In this document: positions 34,933 to 47,537 of the stretch, in pieces
Numbering within the stretch: the stretch's first letter is position 1
Layout: each line of letters opens with the position of its first letter
Source: Lentilactobacillus rapi DSM 19907 = JCM 15042
GTDB taxonomy: Bacteria > Bacillota > Bacilli > Lactobacillales > Lactobacillaceae
Length of the DNA stretch: 64,000 nucleotides
Direction of reading: 5' to 3'
NCBI RefSeq assembly: GCF_001436255.1
Contig: NZ_AZEI01000076.1
Location: 310,001 to 374,000 of the forward strand
Notes under the pieces: generated by a model
Seen by the model: only the letters and a program-made list of their open reading frames with translations
The model's database searches: none
Told to the model about the DNA's origin: nothing
Made by a program: the position numbers and the translations under genes

Positions 34933-36294
34933 TTACCTGTACCTTGATGAGCTATTCTTTCGTTGCTTTCGTTGGGCACGAGCTTCTTCACGCTTTTTAA
35001 CCCGACGGTCCATCTCATCTTTTCGGGCAATTGACATCTTGATTTGACGTTTATAACCAGGCTTGACTTTCTTCTTTTTCTTCTTAATCATGCCAATCAT
35101 GGTTGGATCAAGCTTCTCGTGCTTCTTGCGATGAGTCTTTCGACGATGGCGATCGTATGTATCGACAATCTCGTGATTACTCAATGCTTTTGGCTTGAAA
35201 TGAATCCCCATGTTCTCGAGTTCTTGAACGTCTTTTTCCTCATCCGGTGAATAGAGGGTAATCGACACTCCAGACATCCCATTCCGACCGGTTCGGCCAA
35301 CTCGGTGAATGAAAAATTCAAGATCTTCAGTCGGGATATCATCGTTAATGACTTCAGAAACCCCTTCGATATCAATTCCTCGGGCCGCGAGATCGGTTGC
35401 AACCACAAATTGGAAGTCCAGGTTTTTAACCCGTCTCATAATTTGCTTTCGTTCGCGGGGTTTAACACCGCCGTGAATCATTGCAACTTTCAGGCCCTGT
35501 TTCTTCAAATAATCTGTCAATTCTTCCACTCGTTTTCGGGTGTTGGCAAAAATCAAAACCAAATAAGGTTCCCCAACAGTTAAGAGCCGGTAGATTAACT
35601 GATTCTTATCGTGGCCCTTAGTCGAGATTAACCAGTTATCAATCGTGGGACTAATAATTGAGGAAACCGGAATTTCTTCAATGACTGGATTTTGCATATA
35701 TTTGCGGAGAAAAACATTGATCTTTTGTGGAATGGTGGCCGAAAAGACCATCATTTGGACATGTTTACCGAAGCTGGCAGCGATACTATCCACAACGTCT
35801 AAAAATCCCATATCAAGTGTCATATCAGCTTCGTCAATGACTAGTTGGGAAGCCGTATGAACGTCTAAGCCACCGTTTTTGATCAGATCCCAAATCCGAC
35901 CTGGCGTTCCAATGACGAGTTGTGGTTGTTCCCGCTTCAACTTGGTTTCCTGCCGCAATTTATCGGTACCACCAACATAGGCTCCGGTGGAAATCGGTTG
36001 ATCGCTGTGTTTAGCAATTTGTTTAGCCGCATCAATAATTTGGTAGGCTAATTCTCGACTTGGGGTGGTAATAACGGCTTGAACTTCGTGGACATCCGGA
36101 TCAAGCTGATTAAAGATTGGCAGTAAAAAAGCGTGCGTCTTCCCACTACCGGTAGCGGATTGCCCCACAACATCCCTGCCTTGCATAATCTTTGGAATCA
36201 GTTTTTCCTGAACTGGTGTCGGCGTAGAAAAACCAATATCCTTCAGGGCAGCCAATATATAGGGTTTTAAATTAAATTCTGAAAAATTGCTCAT
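34933..36294 (-). CDS. cshB: DEAD-box RNA helicase, CshB type
   Basis: 453 aa. All DEAD-box motifs are present: Q motif FSTPTPVQEKLIP, Walker A SATGSGKTHAF, TPGRIWDL, DEAD in LVIDEADMTLDMGF, FSATIP, and the C-terminal HRVGRTGRNG. The C-terminal 90 residues are very basic with KKKKKK and RKQRK runs, probably for RNA binding. It resembles Bacillus CshB, which acts in cold adaptation and RNA metabolism. It is immediately downstream of nrnA (8 bases) and ends at the alaS promoter. Confidence 0.9.
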   Translation of the reverse strand: MSNFSEFNLKPYILAALKDIGFSTPTPVQEKLIPKIMQGRDVVGQSATGSGKTHAFLLPIFNQLDPDVHEVQAVITTPSRELAYQIIDAAKQIAKHSDQPISTGAYVGGTDKLRQETKLKREQPQLVIGTPGRIWDLIKNGGLDVHTASQLVIDEADMTLDMGFLDVVDSIAASFGKHVQMMVFSATIPQKINVFLRKYMQNPVIEEIPVSSIISPTIDNWLISTKGHDKNQLIYRLLTVGEPYLVLIFANTRKRVEELTDYLKKQGLKVAMIHGGVKPRERKQIMRRVKNLDFQFVVATDLAARGIDIEGVSEVINDDIPTEDLEFFIHRVGRTGRNGMSGVSITLYSPDEEKDVQELENMGIHFKPKALSNHEIVDTYDRHRRKTHRKKHEKLDPTMIGMIKKKKKKVKPGYKRQIKMSIARKDEMDRRVKKREEARAQRKQRKNSSSRYR

Positions 36295-36302
36295 ATACTC
36301 TC

Positions 36303-37253
36303 CTACTTCTTGTAGTTAGAAACGACCTCATTTAAATCTTTGACGAATCCATCGATGTGCTTTTCGTCTTCAACCACGGCTCCACTCGCAAGTGGATGAC
36401 CACCGCCGCCATACTTTTTAGCAAGTTCATTGATCGAAGGACCCTTCGAACGTAACCGAATCCGGAACCCCCCGTCTTTTTGCTGAACAAAGATTGCCCA
36501 CGAAATCACATCTTTGATTTTCCCAGGTAATGGTACGACAGCTGATGTACTGTCATCGCCAAGTTTGAATGGCTCTAATACCTTATCTGAAAGGACCAGA
36601 TAAGCTGCTCCACTATCGAGGATGGTTAAGTTGTCATAAACATAGGCAGACAAACGGGCCAATGGAATATCAATCTCATCCTCAATCTTATTGACCTCAC
36701 TGGCTGAAAAATCATATTCAGTCAACTTAGACGCAACTGCTAAAGTGTGCGAGGAAGTTGATGGATACATAAACCGACCCGTATCACCCACAATCCCTGC
36801 GTATAATAATCGGGCACCTTCGGCAGGCATGGTCAACTCCGCACGATTAGCGGCAAAAAAGTCGTAAATCAATTCAGAGGTGCTGGAAGCTTCGGGCTCA
36901 ACCCACATGATATCGCCAAATGCATCATCGTTTGGATGGTGATCAACCTTAATCATCAGCTTGCCTTTATTGAACCGATCGTCGTCAACCCGTGGCTGAT
37001 TAGCTGTATCAACGACGATTACTAATGCATCTTTATACTGATCATCAGAAATCTCATCGGTTTTGCCAAGCCAAGCAAATCCATCGTACTGCTTACCAGC
37101 GCAAAGGATCGTTTTATCTGGGAAAGATGCCTTGAGAATTTGAGCCAATCCCATTTGAGAGCCGATCGCGTCAGGATCTGGTCGCTTGTGGCGATGAATG
37201 ATGATGGTTTTATATTGTTTAATAGTCGTTAAAATTTGTTCTTTAATTGACAT
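36303..37253 (-). CDS. nrnA: DHH phosphoesterase, NrnA type (nanoRNase/pAp phosphatase)
   Basis: 316 aa. N-terminal DHH domain with IIHRHKRPDPDAIGSQMGL, VIVVDTANQ and MIKVDHHPND, and a C-terminal DHHA1 domain ending in YGGGGHPLASGAVV. NrnA degrades short RNA oligonucleotides and 3',5'-pAp; some relatives also cleave pApA from cyclic-di-AMP turnover. It is probably co-transcribed with cshB, suggesting a joint role in RNA turnover. Confidence 0.9.
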   Translation of the reverse strand: MSIKEQILTTIKQYKTIIIHRHKRPDPDAIGSQMGLAQILKASFPDKTILCAGKQYDGFAWLGKTDEISDDQYKDALVIVVDTANQPRVDDDRFNKGKLMIKVDHHPNDDAFGDIMWVEPEASSTSELIYDFFAANRAELTMPAEGARLLYAGIVGDTGRFMYPSTSSHTLAVASKLTEYDFSASEVNKIEDEIDIPLARLSAYVYDNLTILDSGAAYLVLSDKVLEPFKLGDDSTSAVVPLPGKIKDVISWAIFVQQKDGGFRIRLRSKGPSINELAKKYGGGGHPLASGAVVEDEKHIDGFVKDLNEVVSNYKK

Positions 37254-37317
37254 GTCATTACTCCAATTACTTTATTGTCGAACACTTAAGTATACACTAG
37301 AACGCCAATAATATAAA

Positions 37318-38427
37318 CTAGGTCTTTTGAACATCGCCGTTATGGAATAAGTCCAATGCAATATTTTCGTACGTTAAATCATCCAGGTTAGTAATCGTGA
37401 TCCCTAATAGCCGGACACCGGTAGAAATATCAGGCATATCCGTCAACAAGTCACTTGCAAGGGCAAAGTAATCAGCTGGGTCATTTTTGATGTAATCATC
37501 CAAAGTCACGCGTTTTGTGAAGGTTGAAAAATCCTTGTACCGAATTTTGAGGACCAACGTCTTACCATGTTTCTTTTTGTTGTCCATTGCTTGAACCACC
37601 ATTTCAGCGATCCGTTGCAGTTGAGCGTCTACTTCTGAACTTGTCCTGATTTCCGGTCCGAAAGTCCGCTCTTTGCCAATTGACTTTCGAACTCGTTGAT
37701 ATTCAACTGGACGTTCATCAACGCCCCGGGCGCGTTCATACAAAACATACCCAAACTTGCCAAAATGTTTAATCAAATCCATTTGTGACCACTGCAATAG
37801 ATCAGCGCCGTTTGCAATCTGCAAGGCTTGCATTTTGGGAACTGTCTTTTTACCCACCCCGCGGAACTTCTCAATCGGTAACTTGGTCAGAAATTCAATG
37901 GCGTCTTTTTGAGGGATCACGGTAATTCCAACCGGCTTTGCGTAATCGGAAGCTTCTTTCGCCAAAAATTTATTATACGACACCCCCACGGAGCAAGTCA
38001 GCTTTGTTTGTTGCCAGATTTCTGTTTGAATCATTCTGGCAACCTGAATTGGATCAGAAAGATGCCGCTTGTTGTGAGTAATGTCTAGATAAGCTTCATC
38101 AAGGGCAACTGACTCAACCGCATCGGTAAATTGATGAAAAATTTCATGAATTTGATCTGAAACCGACCGATACAGGCCAAAACCAGAAAATCGAAAAACA
38201 GCTTTCGGACACAGCTCCAAAGCTTTCTGGGCACTCATCGCTGAATGAACGCCAAATCGTCGGGCATTGTAATTAGCAGTTGAAACAACCCCACGGCCAC
38301 CTGTCCTTCTTGGATCGCGAGCAACAATCAGCGGCTGGGTTTTCAAACTGGGATCTTCACGTTCTTCAATTGAGGCGTAGAAGGCATCCATATCAACATG
38401 TATGATCTTTCTACCGTTAACAGTCAT
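37318..38427 (-). CDS. dinB: DNA polymerase IV (Y family)
   Basis: 369 aa. Catalytic motifs [19 protein letters not shown] and [12 protein letters not shown] carry the metal-binding Asp and Glu residues; helix-hairpin-helix [12 protein letters not shown] near 185; little-finger domain at the C terminus. It performs error-prone translesion synthesis. The start MTVNGRK follows GAGG by eight bases. A longer open frame to 38514 would run through the promoter and LexA-type box and is rejected. Confidence 0.94.
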   Translation of the reverse strand: MTVNGRKIIHVDMDAFYASIEEREDPSLKTQPLIVARDPRRTGGRGVVSTANYNARRFGVHSAMSAQKALELCPKAVFRFSGFGLYRSVSDQIHEIFHQFTDAVESVALDEAYLDITHNKRHLSDPIQVARMIQTEIWQQTKLTCSVGVSYNKFLAKEASDYAKPVGITVIPQKDAIEFLTKLPIEKFRGVGKKTVPKMQALQIANGADLLQWSQMDLIKHFGKFGYVLYERARGVDERPVEYQRVRKSIGKERTFGPEIRTSSEVDAQLQRIAEMVVQAMDNKKKHGKTLVLKIRYKDFSTFTKRVTLDDYIKNDPADYFALASDLLTDMPDISTGVRLLGITITNLDDLTYENIALDLFHNGDVQKT

Positions 38428-38445
38428 GATTATCAACCTCTTAAT

Positions 38446-38459
38446 CAAACGTACGTTCT
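38446..38459. promoter_or_regulatory. LexA-type SOS box upstream of dinB
   Basis: On the minus strand AGAACGTACGTTTG, close to the Gram-positive LexA consensus CGAACRNRYGTTYB with changes at the edges. It lies 19 bases before the dinB start codon and just downstream of a GATAAT box (38462-38467), where a bound repressor would block transcription. Confidence 0.65.
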
Positions 38460-38525
38460 CTATTATCGCAAAAAAAATGGTTGGCCAAAACATCACGTTC
38501 CGGTACCAACCCAAGTAATTGGAAC

Positions 38526-38945
38526 TTACTTACTTTCTTTATTCTGATCAGCTGCAGAATCGCTTGCTTGGTCAGAAGCCGCAGACTTATCATCAGCTGC
38601 ATCTGATGTAGGAGCCTCATCTGTTTTAGCAGAATTCGTCTTAGTATCAGTTGTAGCAGCCGGTGCAATACCCGGTTGCTTAATTTGAGCAACAGCGCTC
38701 AAATCAAAAACCAAGTAGATGCCATCACAATCCAAGGTAACGGTCTTTTCGGCTTCGTTGATTTCATCAACAACACCGTGTAAACGGCCAATTGTAACCA
38801 CTGAATCACCAGGTTTAATCTTCGACAATTGTTCCCGACGCTTTTGTTGCTGCTTTCGTTGAGGACGAATCATCAAGAAATACATCAATGCAAATAAGGC
38901 AACGATCATTAAGATCGAGAGATAACTACTAGAAGAACCATTCAA
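38526..38945 (-). CDS. yajC: Preprotein translocase subunit YajC
   Basis: 139 aa. One N-terminal membrane helix ([19 protein letters not shown]), the conserved [14 protein letters not shown] segment, and the small beta domain [19 protein letters not shown]. An unusually long Ser/Ala/Asp/Gln-rich tail (about 95-139) is probably disordered. YajC accompanies SecDF at the translocon. It follows tgt, the typical order in bacteria. Confidence 0.9.
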   Translation of the reverse strand: MNGSSSSYLSILMIVALFALMYFLMIRPQRKQQQKRREQLSKIKPGDSVVTIGRLHGVVDEINEAEKTVTLDCDGIYLVFDLSAVAQIKQPGIAPAATTDTKTNSAKTDEAPTSDAADDKSAASDQASDSAADQNKESK

Positions 38946-39005
38946 TATTTTTCACCCACACTTTCATAAGAATACTTTACCAAATAAGTTGTCAACCGTC
39001 TAGGT

Positions 39006-40169
<1,164 letters not shown>

Positions 40170-40180
40170 CTAATCAGCCG

Positions 40181-41221
40181 TTAATGAATGTACATTGCAT
40201 CCCCAAAACTAAAGAAACGGTACTTTTCTTGGATGGCATGCTCATATGCATTTAAAATGTTTTCCCTGCCAGTAAATGACGCAACCAGCATAACAAGCGT
40301 TGATTTAGGCAAATGAAAATTGGTGATAAATGAGTCCACCACTTGCCATTGATAGCCAGGCTTGATGAAAATATCTGTCCACCCTGAATCCGGCCGAATT
40401 TCACCGTTGAATTTAGTCCCAACAGTCTCTAACGTCCGGATAGAAGTTGTCCCAGTCGCAACGATTTTGCCACCATTGTGACGCACATCATTCAAAGTAT
40501 CGGCTGCTTCTTGAGATAAGCGATAGAATTCGCTGTGCATCTTGTGATCTTCGATATTTTCCTCGTCAACGGGCCGGAATGTTCCTAGTCCCACGTGAAG
40601 GGTTAAATATACCAGATGGACGCCCTTGTCAGCAACCTTCTGGAGTAATTCCTTTGTCCAGTGTAAGCCAGCTGTCGGAGCGGCCGCAGAGCCCATTTCC
40701 TTGGCGTAAACCGTTTGGTAGCGATTTGGGTCATCCAACTTCTCTTTAATGTATGGTGGCAATGGGGTCTCACCTAATTTTTCAAGAATTTCAATAAAAA
40801 TGCCCTCGTACTTGAATTCAATTTCTCGCCCACCATGATCCAATTCTTTAGTTACAACGGCCTTTAATTGGCCTTCACCAAAGTCGATCACAGTTCCAAC
40901 CTTAGCCCGCTTAGCAGGTTTCATTAACGTTTCCCAGCGGTCTGCCTCAATATTATGCAGCAAAAGGATTTCCATATTAGCCCCAGTATCTGCTTTGACA
41001 CCGTAGATTCGCGCAGGCATCACCTTGGAATCGTTCATCACTAACGCGTCTCCAGGATTTAAATAATCAATAATGTTGTAGAAATGCCGGTCCTGCATCT
41101 CACCAGTGTCTTTATTCAAAACCAGTAATCGAGACTCATCGCGATCTTTAATCGGTGTTTGCGCAATCAATTCATGAGGTAGATCATAATCAAAGTCTTC
41201 AAGTGTGTAATTTGTTTTCAT
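40181..41221 (-). CDS. queA: S-adenosylmethionine:tRNA ribosyltransferase-isomerase
   Basis: 346 aa. Signatures [26 protein letters not shown] at the start, [37 protein letters not shown] and [14 protein letters not shown]. It forms epoxyqueuosine in tRNA after Tgt. It lies 2 bases downstream of ruvB and upstream of tgt, the conserved ruvAB-queA-tgt-yajC chain. Confidence 0.96.
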   Translation of the reverse strand: MKTNYTLEDFDYDLPHELIAQTPIKDRDESRLLVLNKDTGEMQDRHFYNIIDYLNPGDALVMNDSKVMPARIYGVKADTGANMEILLLHNIEADRWETLMKPAKRAKVGTVIDFGEGQLKAVVTKELDHGGREIEFKYEGIFIEILEKLGETPLPPYIKEKLDDPNRYQTVYAKEMGSAAAPTAGLHWTKELLQKVADKGVHLVYLTLHVGLGTFRPVDEENIEDHKMHSEFYRLSQEAADTLNDVRHNGGKIVATGTTSIRTLETVGTKFNGEIRPDSGWTDIFIKPGYQWQVVDSFITNFHLPKSTLVMLVASFTGRENILNAYEHAIQEKYRFFSFGDAMYIH

Positions 41222-41223
41222 AA

Positions 41224-42252
41224 TTAGTTCCCTTCGTGCTTATTCGGCATTGGGTAATTCAAATGATCGTAACCTTTTGGTGTAACCATTCTTCCCCTGG
41301 CTGTCCGTTTAATCAATCCAATTTGAAGAAGGTATGGTTCATACATTTCTGCAATTGTATCGGTTTCTTCGCCGATATTTGCCGCCAATGTATTTAAGCC
41401 AACCGGTCCACCATCATAATATTTAATCATCGTTTTCAATAGCTTAATATCTGTGTCATCCAAGCCCAAATCATCAACTTTAAGCTTGTCGAGCGCATAA
41501 CGAACAATCTCCAGATCAATGTGATCCCGATCGGAAACTTGAGCGAAATCCCGGACCCGTTTTAAGAGTCGGTTTGCAACTCGAGGCGTCCCCCTGGATC
41601 TTAATGCAATCTCATGGGCACCAGATTCAAGGATCGGGATCTGGAAAATGTCAGCCGTTCGCTTAACAATATCTTCAAGATCAGCAACCCGGTAATAGTT
41701 CATGTGTTCAACAATGCCAAACCGGTCCCGAAGCGGTGCAGCAAGCATTCCGGCCTGCGTCGTTGCTCCAATGAGCGTAAATGGCGGCAACGGGAAATGA
41801 ATCGGATGGGCTCCCGATCCCTGACCCACAATAATGTCGACGTAAAAATCTTCCATTGCAGAATAGAGCATTTCTTCAACAACTTTTGGCAACCGATGGA
41901 TCTCATCGATGAATAAGACATCCCCGGGTTGCAGCTCATTTAACAAAGAAAGTAAATCACCGGGCTTATCAATAGCAGGCCCACTAGTGGTCCGGATACT
42001 GACACCCATTTCGTTAGCAATCACCATGGCCAGAGTTGTTTTTCCTAATCCAGGCGGTCCATACAACAAAACGTGATCCAGAGATTCTTCCCGTTGCTTT
42101 GCGGCTTCGATATAAACACCCAATTTATTTTTAACGTCATCTTGGCCAATATATTCACTAAGCGTTTGTGGCCGCAGTGACTTTTCGATGCTGCTCTCTT
42201 CAGAATCAACATTATCGGGAGAAATAAGTCGATCATCTTTTGGTTCGGTCAA
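41224..42252 (-). CDS. ruvB: Holliday junction branch migration ATPase RuvB
   Basis: 342 aa. AAA+ motor with Walker [15 protein letters not shown] (about 65), Walker [11 protein letters not shown], sensor 1 GATTQAG, the arginine finger region APLRDRFGI, and a C-terminal winged helix ([16 protein letters not shown]). It drives branch migration with RuvA. It follows ruvA by 16 bases under the SOS-type promoter. Confidence 0.97.
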   Translation of the reverse strand: MTEPKDDRLISPDNVDSEESSIEKSLRPQTLSEYIGQDDVKNKLGVYIEAAKQREESLDHVLLYGPPGLGKTTLAMVIANEMGVSIRTTSGPAIDKPGDLLSLLNELQPGDVLFIDEIHRLPKVVEEMLYSAMEDFYVDIIVGQGSGAHPIHFPLPPFTLIGATTQAGMLAAPLRDRFGIVEHMNYYRVADLEDIVKRTADIFQIPILESGAHEIALRSRGTPRVANRLLKRVRDFAQVSDRDHIDLEIVRYALDKLKVDDLGLDDTDIKLLKTMIKYYDGGPVGLNTLAANIGEETDTIAEMYEPYLLQIGLIKRTARGRMVTPKGYDHLNYPMPNKHEGN

Positions 42253-42268
42253 ATTATCATCCTCCCTT

Positions 42269-42868
42269 TTAATGCATCAGTAATTTAAGCCCCATGCTCA
42301 AATATTCGTCAGTCGACAGACCCGTTTTGGCTGCAAGTTCACTTTCAATTCCATCAACCTGCTTGGCGCCATATCCCAGTGCTTGAAGGGCAGATAAGGC
42401 ATCTGTTAATTCTTGGGATTGCGGAGTGGCACTCAACTTTGCCTGAGGCATCACCCCATCAGTTGCGATATCGTTTAACTTATCCTGCAGATCCAAAATA
42501 ATCTGTTGGGCGGTCTTCTTACCCACGCCAGGGAACTTCGTCAGAAATTTAACATCTTTGCTTTTAACTGCGGCAACCAGGCCATCACGGTCATTACCAG
42601 CAAGAATTGCTAAGGCACTCTTGGGCCCAATTCCGGAAACGGCGATCAATTTTTCAAACAATTGCTTATCTTCAATATCATGAAACCCGTATAAGAGAAT
42701 TGCTGAATCACTTACTGATTGATAAACATAAACCCGAACCGCCGTTTTGCTATCGATCTTAAATTGAAACGGGTCAGCTGCATAGATCAAATACCCAACC
42801 CCGCCAACAAGCAATACAATGTGAGTTGGCTTAATATCCACGACATAACCATCAAAAAACTCGAACAT
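42269..42868 (-). CDS. ruvA: Holliday junction DNA helicase subunit RuvA
   Basis: 199 aa. OB domain at the N terminus ([28 protein letters not shown]), two helix-hairpin-helix motifs ([16 protein letters not shown] and [14 protein letters not shown]) and the flexible C-terminal domain III ([18 protein letters not shown]). It binds the four-way junction and recruits RuvB. First gene of ruvAB-queA-tgt-yajC. Confidence 0.96.
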   Translation of the reverse strand: MFEFFDGYVVDIKPTHIVLLVGGVGYLIYAADPFQFKIDSKTAVRVYVYQSVSDSAILLYGFHDIEDKQLFEKLIAVSGIGPKSALAILAGNDRDGLVAAVKSKDVKFLTKFPGVGKKTAQQIILDLQDKLNDIATDGVMPQAKLSATPQSQELTDALSALQALGYGAKQVDGIESELAAKTGLSTDEYLSMGLKLLMH

Positions 42869-42885
42869 GAGAAACTCCTCTTCAA

Positions 42886-42913
42886 AAAACGTATGTTTGC
42901 TTGTTAAATTGTA
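42886..42913 (-). promoter_or_regulatory. SOS-type promoter of ruvAB with LexA-like box
   Basis: On the minus strand an extended -10 (TGATACAAT; TACAAT at 42908-42913) is followed immediately by CAAACATACGTTTT (42886-42899), which keeps the AAC-N4-GTT core spacing of Gram-positive LexA boxes but has A for G at the second base. A repressor there would cover the start site. Confidence 0.62.
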
Positions 42914-42943
42914 TCACAATTGACAGCTCACCACGACAATAAA

Positions 42944-44884
42944 TTAGAGAATCTCTTGGTCAGTGTGATGCGGGTCTTGGATTCGTTTGAACATTTTTTC
43001 GATATCTTCGTTGGTAAATTTAACAAGTACTGGGCGGCCATGAGGACAGTTATATGGATTTTCACACTCTGGCAAACGCTTGAGAAGGGCAACGGCTTGG
43101 CGCTCATCCAAATGATGATTAGCCTTAATCGCGCGCTTACAGCTCATCATGATGGCCGTTTTTTCTCGAAATGCAGCCACTGAAATTTTATGATCCGATA
43201 AAATCCAGTCAATCATTTCTTTGATTGTATCCTCTTCTTGACCAGCCTTAAACCACATCGGATGTTCACGGACAATGAAACTATTTTGACCAAACTGTTC
43301 CAGATGAATCCCCAGTGTCCTCAGCAAATCCAAATGTTCACTTATCAACAGAAAGTCAGCTGTTGAGTAGTCAAGGACAATTGGCACCAATAAATTCTGC
43401 TGATCGTCAGAAACTTCCCCAATTGCCTTTCGATAATGCTCGTAGTTAATCCGCTCCTGGGCACCGTGTTGGTCCACCAAATACATACTATCCGGGGACT
43501 CAGCAACCAAATAAGTTCCATGAATTTGACCAATGTATTGCAGGTTTGGAAAACCAGATTCAGAGACTAGTTCAGACTGTTCAGGTTTCTTTTGCCGATT
43601 CAGCGTACTGACAGATGGTACAGGTGGATTCCCAGCATCTTCAAAAATTGGAACTGCACTTGGTTCTGCCTGCATTAATTCATCAAATTGAGCAACGGCT
43701 GGACTATTTAGATCAGCCTTTGTCTTAACAACCACTGGCGTGACCTCAGGCTGATCCGCCGTAACCATCGGGGCAGGATCGGCTTCGAATAAAGGCTGAT
43801 TGGTCTGCTCTTGATCCGCTGTTGAAACATCAAACTGTCTTGGCGTCACGTTAAACGGCTTCTTAAAATCCCGAGTCGCGTCAGGAATCAATTGCTTGTC
43901 TGAAAGCATCTGCTTGATTGCCCCAACAATTAATTTGCCGATTTCAGGTTCATCGCTAATGCGGACTTCTTGTTTGGTTGGGTGAACATTGACATCAATC
44001 AAAGCAGGATCGATATCAACTTTAACCACTGCAATTGGGAACCTGCCGATCATCAATTTTGACCCGTAGCCTTCAATGACGGCTTTAGTGAGTGGATAAT
44101 TACGAATAAACCGACCATTCAAAATCAATGAAATATAATTGCGACTCGACCGGGTTAATTCTGGCAGACTCACAAAACCAGCTACATTAATATCCATGCC
44201 TTCCGCAGAAATCGGGGCCAACTTGGCAACGGTTTTGACTCCATAAATTGCGCCGAGAACCTGTCTCAAGTCACCCCTTCCAGACGTCCGTAAAAGTTCA
44301 CGGCCATTACTAATAAATGAAAAGGCAACTTCAGGGTGACTTAGTGCCAAGCGGTTCACGATATCTGAAATTTTGGCCAGTTCAGTGTTGGGAGAACTCA
44401 AGTATTTTAACCGTGCAGGGGTATTATAAAATAACGATCGGACTTCAACCGTGGTTCCTTTACGAGATTCAGCGGCTTTTTGCTCAACAAGCTTACCACC
44501 CTTATACTCGATTTGAGTCCCAATTGAACCCGTAGACGTCTTCATCAACACATTTGATACGGAACTGATACTCGGGAGGGCTTCACCACGAAAGCCTAAT
44601 GTCCGGACCCGAAAGAGATCCCGCTGCTCAGTAATCTTACTGGTCGCATGCCGTAAAAAGGCAGTCTTGACTTGGGAACTGTCAATTCCATTGCCGTCGT
44701 CCACAACTTTGATTAACTTTAAGCCAGAATTTTCAACGGTAATATCAATCTCAGTACTTTTGGCATCTATTGAATTTTCAACTAATTCTTTCACCACTGA
44801 TGCTGGCCGCTCGACAACTTCACCAGCTGCGATTTGGTCCGCTAAAATCGATGGTAATTCATGAATTTTATTCAAAGAGATCAC
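42944..44884 (-). CDS. mutL: DNA mismatch repair protein MutL
   Basis: 646 aa. GHKL ATPase N-terminal domain with [24 protein letters not shown] and [13 protein letters not shown]; a variable linker (about 335-440); and a C-terminal dimer/endonuclease domain with [13 protein letters not shown] (family DQHAxxERxxxE; Gly replaces the first Ala) and the zinc-binding CPHGRP motif. The metal-site residues are kept, so endonuclease activity is likely. It begins 1 base after mutS. Confidence 0.96.
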   Translation of the reverse strand: MISLNKIHELPSILADQIAAGEVVERPASVVKELVENSIDAKSTEIDITVENSGLKLIKVVDDGNGIDSSQVKTAFLRHATSKITEQRDLFRVRTLGFRGEALPSISSVSNVLMKTSTGSIGTQIEYKGGKLVEQKAAESRKGTTVEVRSLFYNTPARLKYLSSPNTELAKISDIVNRLALSHPEVAFSFISNGRELLRTSGRGDLRQVLGAIYGVKTVAKLAPISAEGMDINVAGFVSLPELTRSSRNYISLILNGRFIRNYPLTKAVIEGYGSKLMIGRFPIAVVKVDIDPALIDVNVHPTKQEVRISDEPEIGKLIVGAIKQMLSDKQLIPDATRDFKKPFNVTPRQFDVSTADQEQTNQPLFEADPAPMVTADQPEVTPVVVKTKADLNSPAVAQFDELMQAEPSAVPIFEDAGNPPVPSVSTLNRQKKPEQSELVSESGFPNLQYIGQIHGTYLVAESPDSMYLVDQHGAQERINYEHYRKAIGEVSDDQQNLLVPIVLDYSTADFLLISEHLDLLRTLGIHLEQFGQNSFIVREHPMWFKAGQEEDTIKEMIDWILSDHKISVAAFREKTAIMMSCKRAIKANHHLDERQAVALLKRLPECENPYNCPHGRPVLVKFTNEDIEKMFKRIQDPHHTDQEIL

Positions 44885-44885
44885 C

Positions 44886-47483
44886 TTACTCCCTGCTTAT
44901 CTTCTGTTGCCATTTATAGACTTGATTCATAATCTGCATTGGCGTTTTCGACATCAAATCAAGCTGCTTAATCTCAGAAACCACTTCAGCTTGGTTGTCA
45001 TCAACGGTTTCAAGTGGAAACAGCGAAATCTGCTCTTCAGTATCCGATTTAGGCTGGCGAGTTGGTTTTGGCTGCCTTCCCTTCCGCTTTTGATCGGCTT
45101 CCGCCTGCTGCTCTAATTTAGTAAGTATATCATTTGCCCGGCTCAATAGGTTGTTTGGTAACCCAGCCAATTTAGCGACGTGAATTCCGTAAGATTTATC
45201 CGCTGGACCTGGTTGAATTTTGTGAAGGAAAACTAATTCACCATTTGACTCAGTAGCACCAACGTGAACGTTTTGTAACTGTTTCAAACTCTCATCCAGA
45301 GTTGTCAACTCATGATAATGGGTAGAGAACAGCGTTTTAGCACCAATATTGTTATGCACATATTCAATAATCGCTTGAGCCAATGCCATTCCATCGTAAG
45401 TCGCAGTCCCCCGACCAATTTCATCAAATAAGATTAAACTGTTGGGCGTTGCATTCTCGATGGCATCATTGGCTTCTTTCATTTCGACCATGAACGTACT
45501 TTTTCCAGAAATCAGGTCGTCAGCAGCGCCAATTCGAGTAAAAATTTTATCAAAAACAGGCATCACTGCCTTCTTCGCAGGTACAAAACAACCAATTTGA
45601 TTCATGATAACCGCTAATGCCATCTGCCGCATATAGGTACTCTTACCAGACATATTGGGTCCGGTAATCAAAAGAACGCTCGTGTGGTCATCCATAGTAA
45701 CGTCATTTGGAACATACTGCTGATGGCCTAATACTTTTTCAACAACCGGGTGGCGGCCGTCTTTAATGGCCACCTCATGTTTAGCGGTCAGGGTTGGTCG
45801 AATAAATCGATATTCCTCACTAACGGCTGCAAAACTTTGTAAGACATCCACAGAAGCAATTGAATCTGCCAAATCTTGAATTCGCTTAATCGATTTTTTG
45901 ATGTCTTCACGAATTTTGACAAATAGTTTGTATTCCAGTGTCTTGCTCTGTTCTTCAGCTTCCAAGATCAGGGCTTCTTTTTCTTTTAATTCTGGGGTTG
46001 AAAATCTTTCTGCGTTCGCCAAAGTTTGTTTGCGCTGGTAACGATCTGCTGGTATTTTGCTCAAATTGACCTTGGTGACTTCAATATAGTATCCAAAGAC
46101 ATGATTAAAGCCGACTTTCAAATTATTAATGCCCGTTATTTTGCGTTCCTTAGCCTCAAGTTCAGCTAACCACTTTTGACCATTGTTAGTGGCATCACGG
46201 TACTTGTCCAGTTGATCATCAAAGCCATCCTTAATAACCCCACCATCCGTAACGGAAATCGGGGGTTCTTCAACAATCGCCGACTCAATTTCGCCGACAA
46301 CATCGTCTAGTGGAACGAGCTTTTCAAGCATGTCTTGAAAACTTTTGTCTGCAATTTGTTCCAAAATGTACTTAATCTTTGGCACCTGTTGCAAAGAAGC
46401 TTTCAACTGAATCAAGTCACGGCCGTTGACACTGCCAAAGGCGATCCTGCCAGCCAGGCGCTCCAAATCATACACCTTCACAAGTTCGTCCTGAAGCTGG
46501 TTGCGCTCATAATAATGATCAAGCAGGACCGCAACCGCATCGTGGCGCTCATTAATCTTATTAGCATTGACAAGTGGTCGTTCGATCCATTGTTTTAATT
46601 TTCGCCCACCCATTGCAGTCTTGGTTTGGTCCAATAGCCAAAGCAACGTCCCGGCTTTTTTACCGGTTCGAATATTTTTGATCAATTCAAGATTATATTG
46701 CGAATTGTGATCCATCTCCAGGAAGTCGGACGGTTCGTACACGACAGCCCGTTTAAGATGGCTCAGGCTGCGTTTTTGAGTGGTTTGAATATAATCCAGC
46801 AGCATCTTTAAAACGCGCCTCATGAGTGGATTATCAACGTCCTGGCTAAGGTAGCTGACCGAAGAATTGACTGGCACTTCCGTTTGGGTCGATCGGAGAA
46901 TGCCTAATTTTTTAATCGTCTCTTGAATCGTTGTTGGCAAGTCTGGATCAATGACTGTTTCTTTAGTTTGCAGTGAAACTAATTCGTTCACCAACTCAGC
47001 CTGCGTTGTCAATTCGGCAACTTTTAGTTCACCTGTCGACAAATCAACATATGAAAAAGCAAATTGTTGGCCTGACTTATCCGCGACCACGGCCGTTAAA
47101 TAATTATTTGTCTTGGCATTTTCGCTGCCAACGTCCACTTGGGTTCCGGGTGTTACCAACTGAATGACTTCGCGCTTAACCATCCCTTTAGTTAGCCTGG
47201 GGTCTTCCATCTGCTCACAAATCGCAACTTTGTAACCCTGATCTACCAAAATATCAATGTAATTTTTGACGGCTTTATGAGGCACCCCACACATTGGAAT
47301 CGGGTGCTCAGCATTCCGACTACGGTTAGTTAAGGTCAATTCCAAAAGCTGTGACCCTTTGATTGCATCCTCATTGAACATCTCATAAAAATCACCGAGA
47401 CGGTAGAATAAAAATGCGTCCGGATATTGGTCCTTAATCTTTTGATACTGTACCATCATTGGTGTTTGTGCTTGCTTTGCCAC
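44886..47483 (-). CDS. mutS: DNA mismatch repair protein MutS
   Basis: 865 aa. Mismatch-recognition motif [10 protein letters not shown] near residue 30, connector and lever domains, Walker [17 protein letters not shown] (about 610), [20 protein letters not shown], and a C-terminal tail with a basic, Gln-rich insert (about 800-830) and a putative beta-clamp motif EQISLFPL. It starts the mutSL pair; 54 bases separate it from ymdB. Confidence 0.97.
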   Translation of the reverse strand: MAKQAQTPMMVQYQKIKDQYPDAFLFYRLGDFYEMFNEDAIKGSQLLELTLTNRSRNAEHPIPMCGVPHKAVKNYIDILVDQGYKVAICEQMEDPRLTKGMVKREVIQLVTPGTQVDVGSENAKTNNYLTAVVADKSGQQFAFSYVDLSTGELKVAELTTQAELVNELVSLQTKETVIDPDLPTTIQETIKKLGILRSTQTEVPVNSSVSYLSQDVDNPLMRRVLKMLLDYIQTTQKRSLSHLKRAVVYEPSDFLEMDHNSQYNLELIKNIRTGKKAGTLLWLLDQTKTAMGGRKLKQWIERPLVNANKINERHDAVAVLLDHYYERNQLQDELVKVYDLERLAGRIAFGSVNGRDLIQLKASLQQVPKIKYILEQIADKSFQDMLEKLVPLDDVVGEIESAIVEEPPISVTDGGVIKDGFDDQLDKYRDATNNGQKWLAELEAKERKITGINNLKVGFNHVFGYYIEVTKVNLSKIPADRYQRKQTLANAERFSTPELKEKEALILEAEEQSKTLEYKLFVKIREDIKKSIKRIQDLADSIASVDVLQSFAAVSEEYRFIRPTLTAKHEVAIKDGRHPVVEKVLGHQQYVPNDVTMDDHTSVLLITGPNMSGKSTYMRQMALAVIMNQIGCFVPAKKAVMPVFDKIFTRIGAADDLISGKSTFMVEMKEANDAIENATPNSLILFDEIGRGTATYDGMALAQAIIEYVHNNIGAKTLFSTHYHELTTLDESLKQLQNVHVGATESNGELVFLHKIQPGPADKSYGIHVAKLAGLPNNLLSRANDILTKLEQQAEADQKRKGRQPKPTRQPKSDTEEQISLFPLETVDDNQAEVVSEIKQLDLMSKTPMQIMNQVYKWQQKISRE

Positions 47484-47537
47484 CTATAAGTCCCCTTAAA
47501 TCAAATTCGTTTTTCCCAGTATGTTTAAGATGAGTGA

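Noticed and set aside
38428-38514. N-terminal extension of dinB
   Set aside because: It would translate the promoter and LexA-like box; the conserved protein begins at 38427 with a proper ribosome binding site.
42944-44884. MutL endonuclease motif change (DQHG in place of DQHA)
   Set aside because: The metal-binding Asp, His and Glu residues are kept, so the change is probably neutral.
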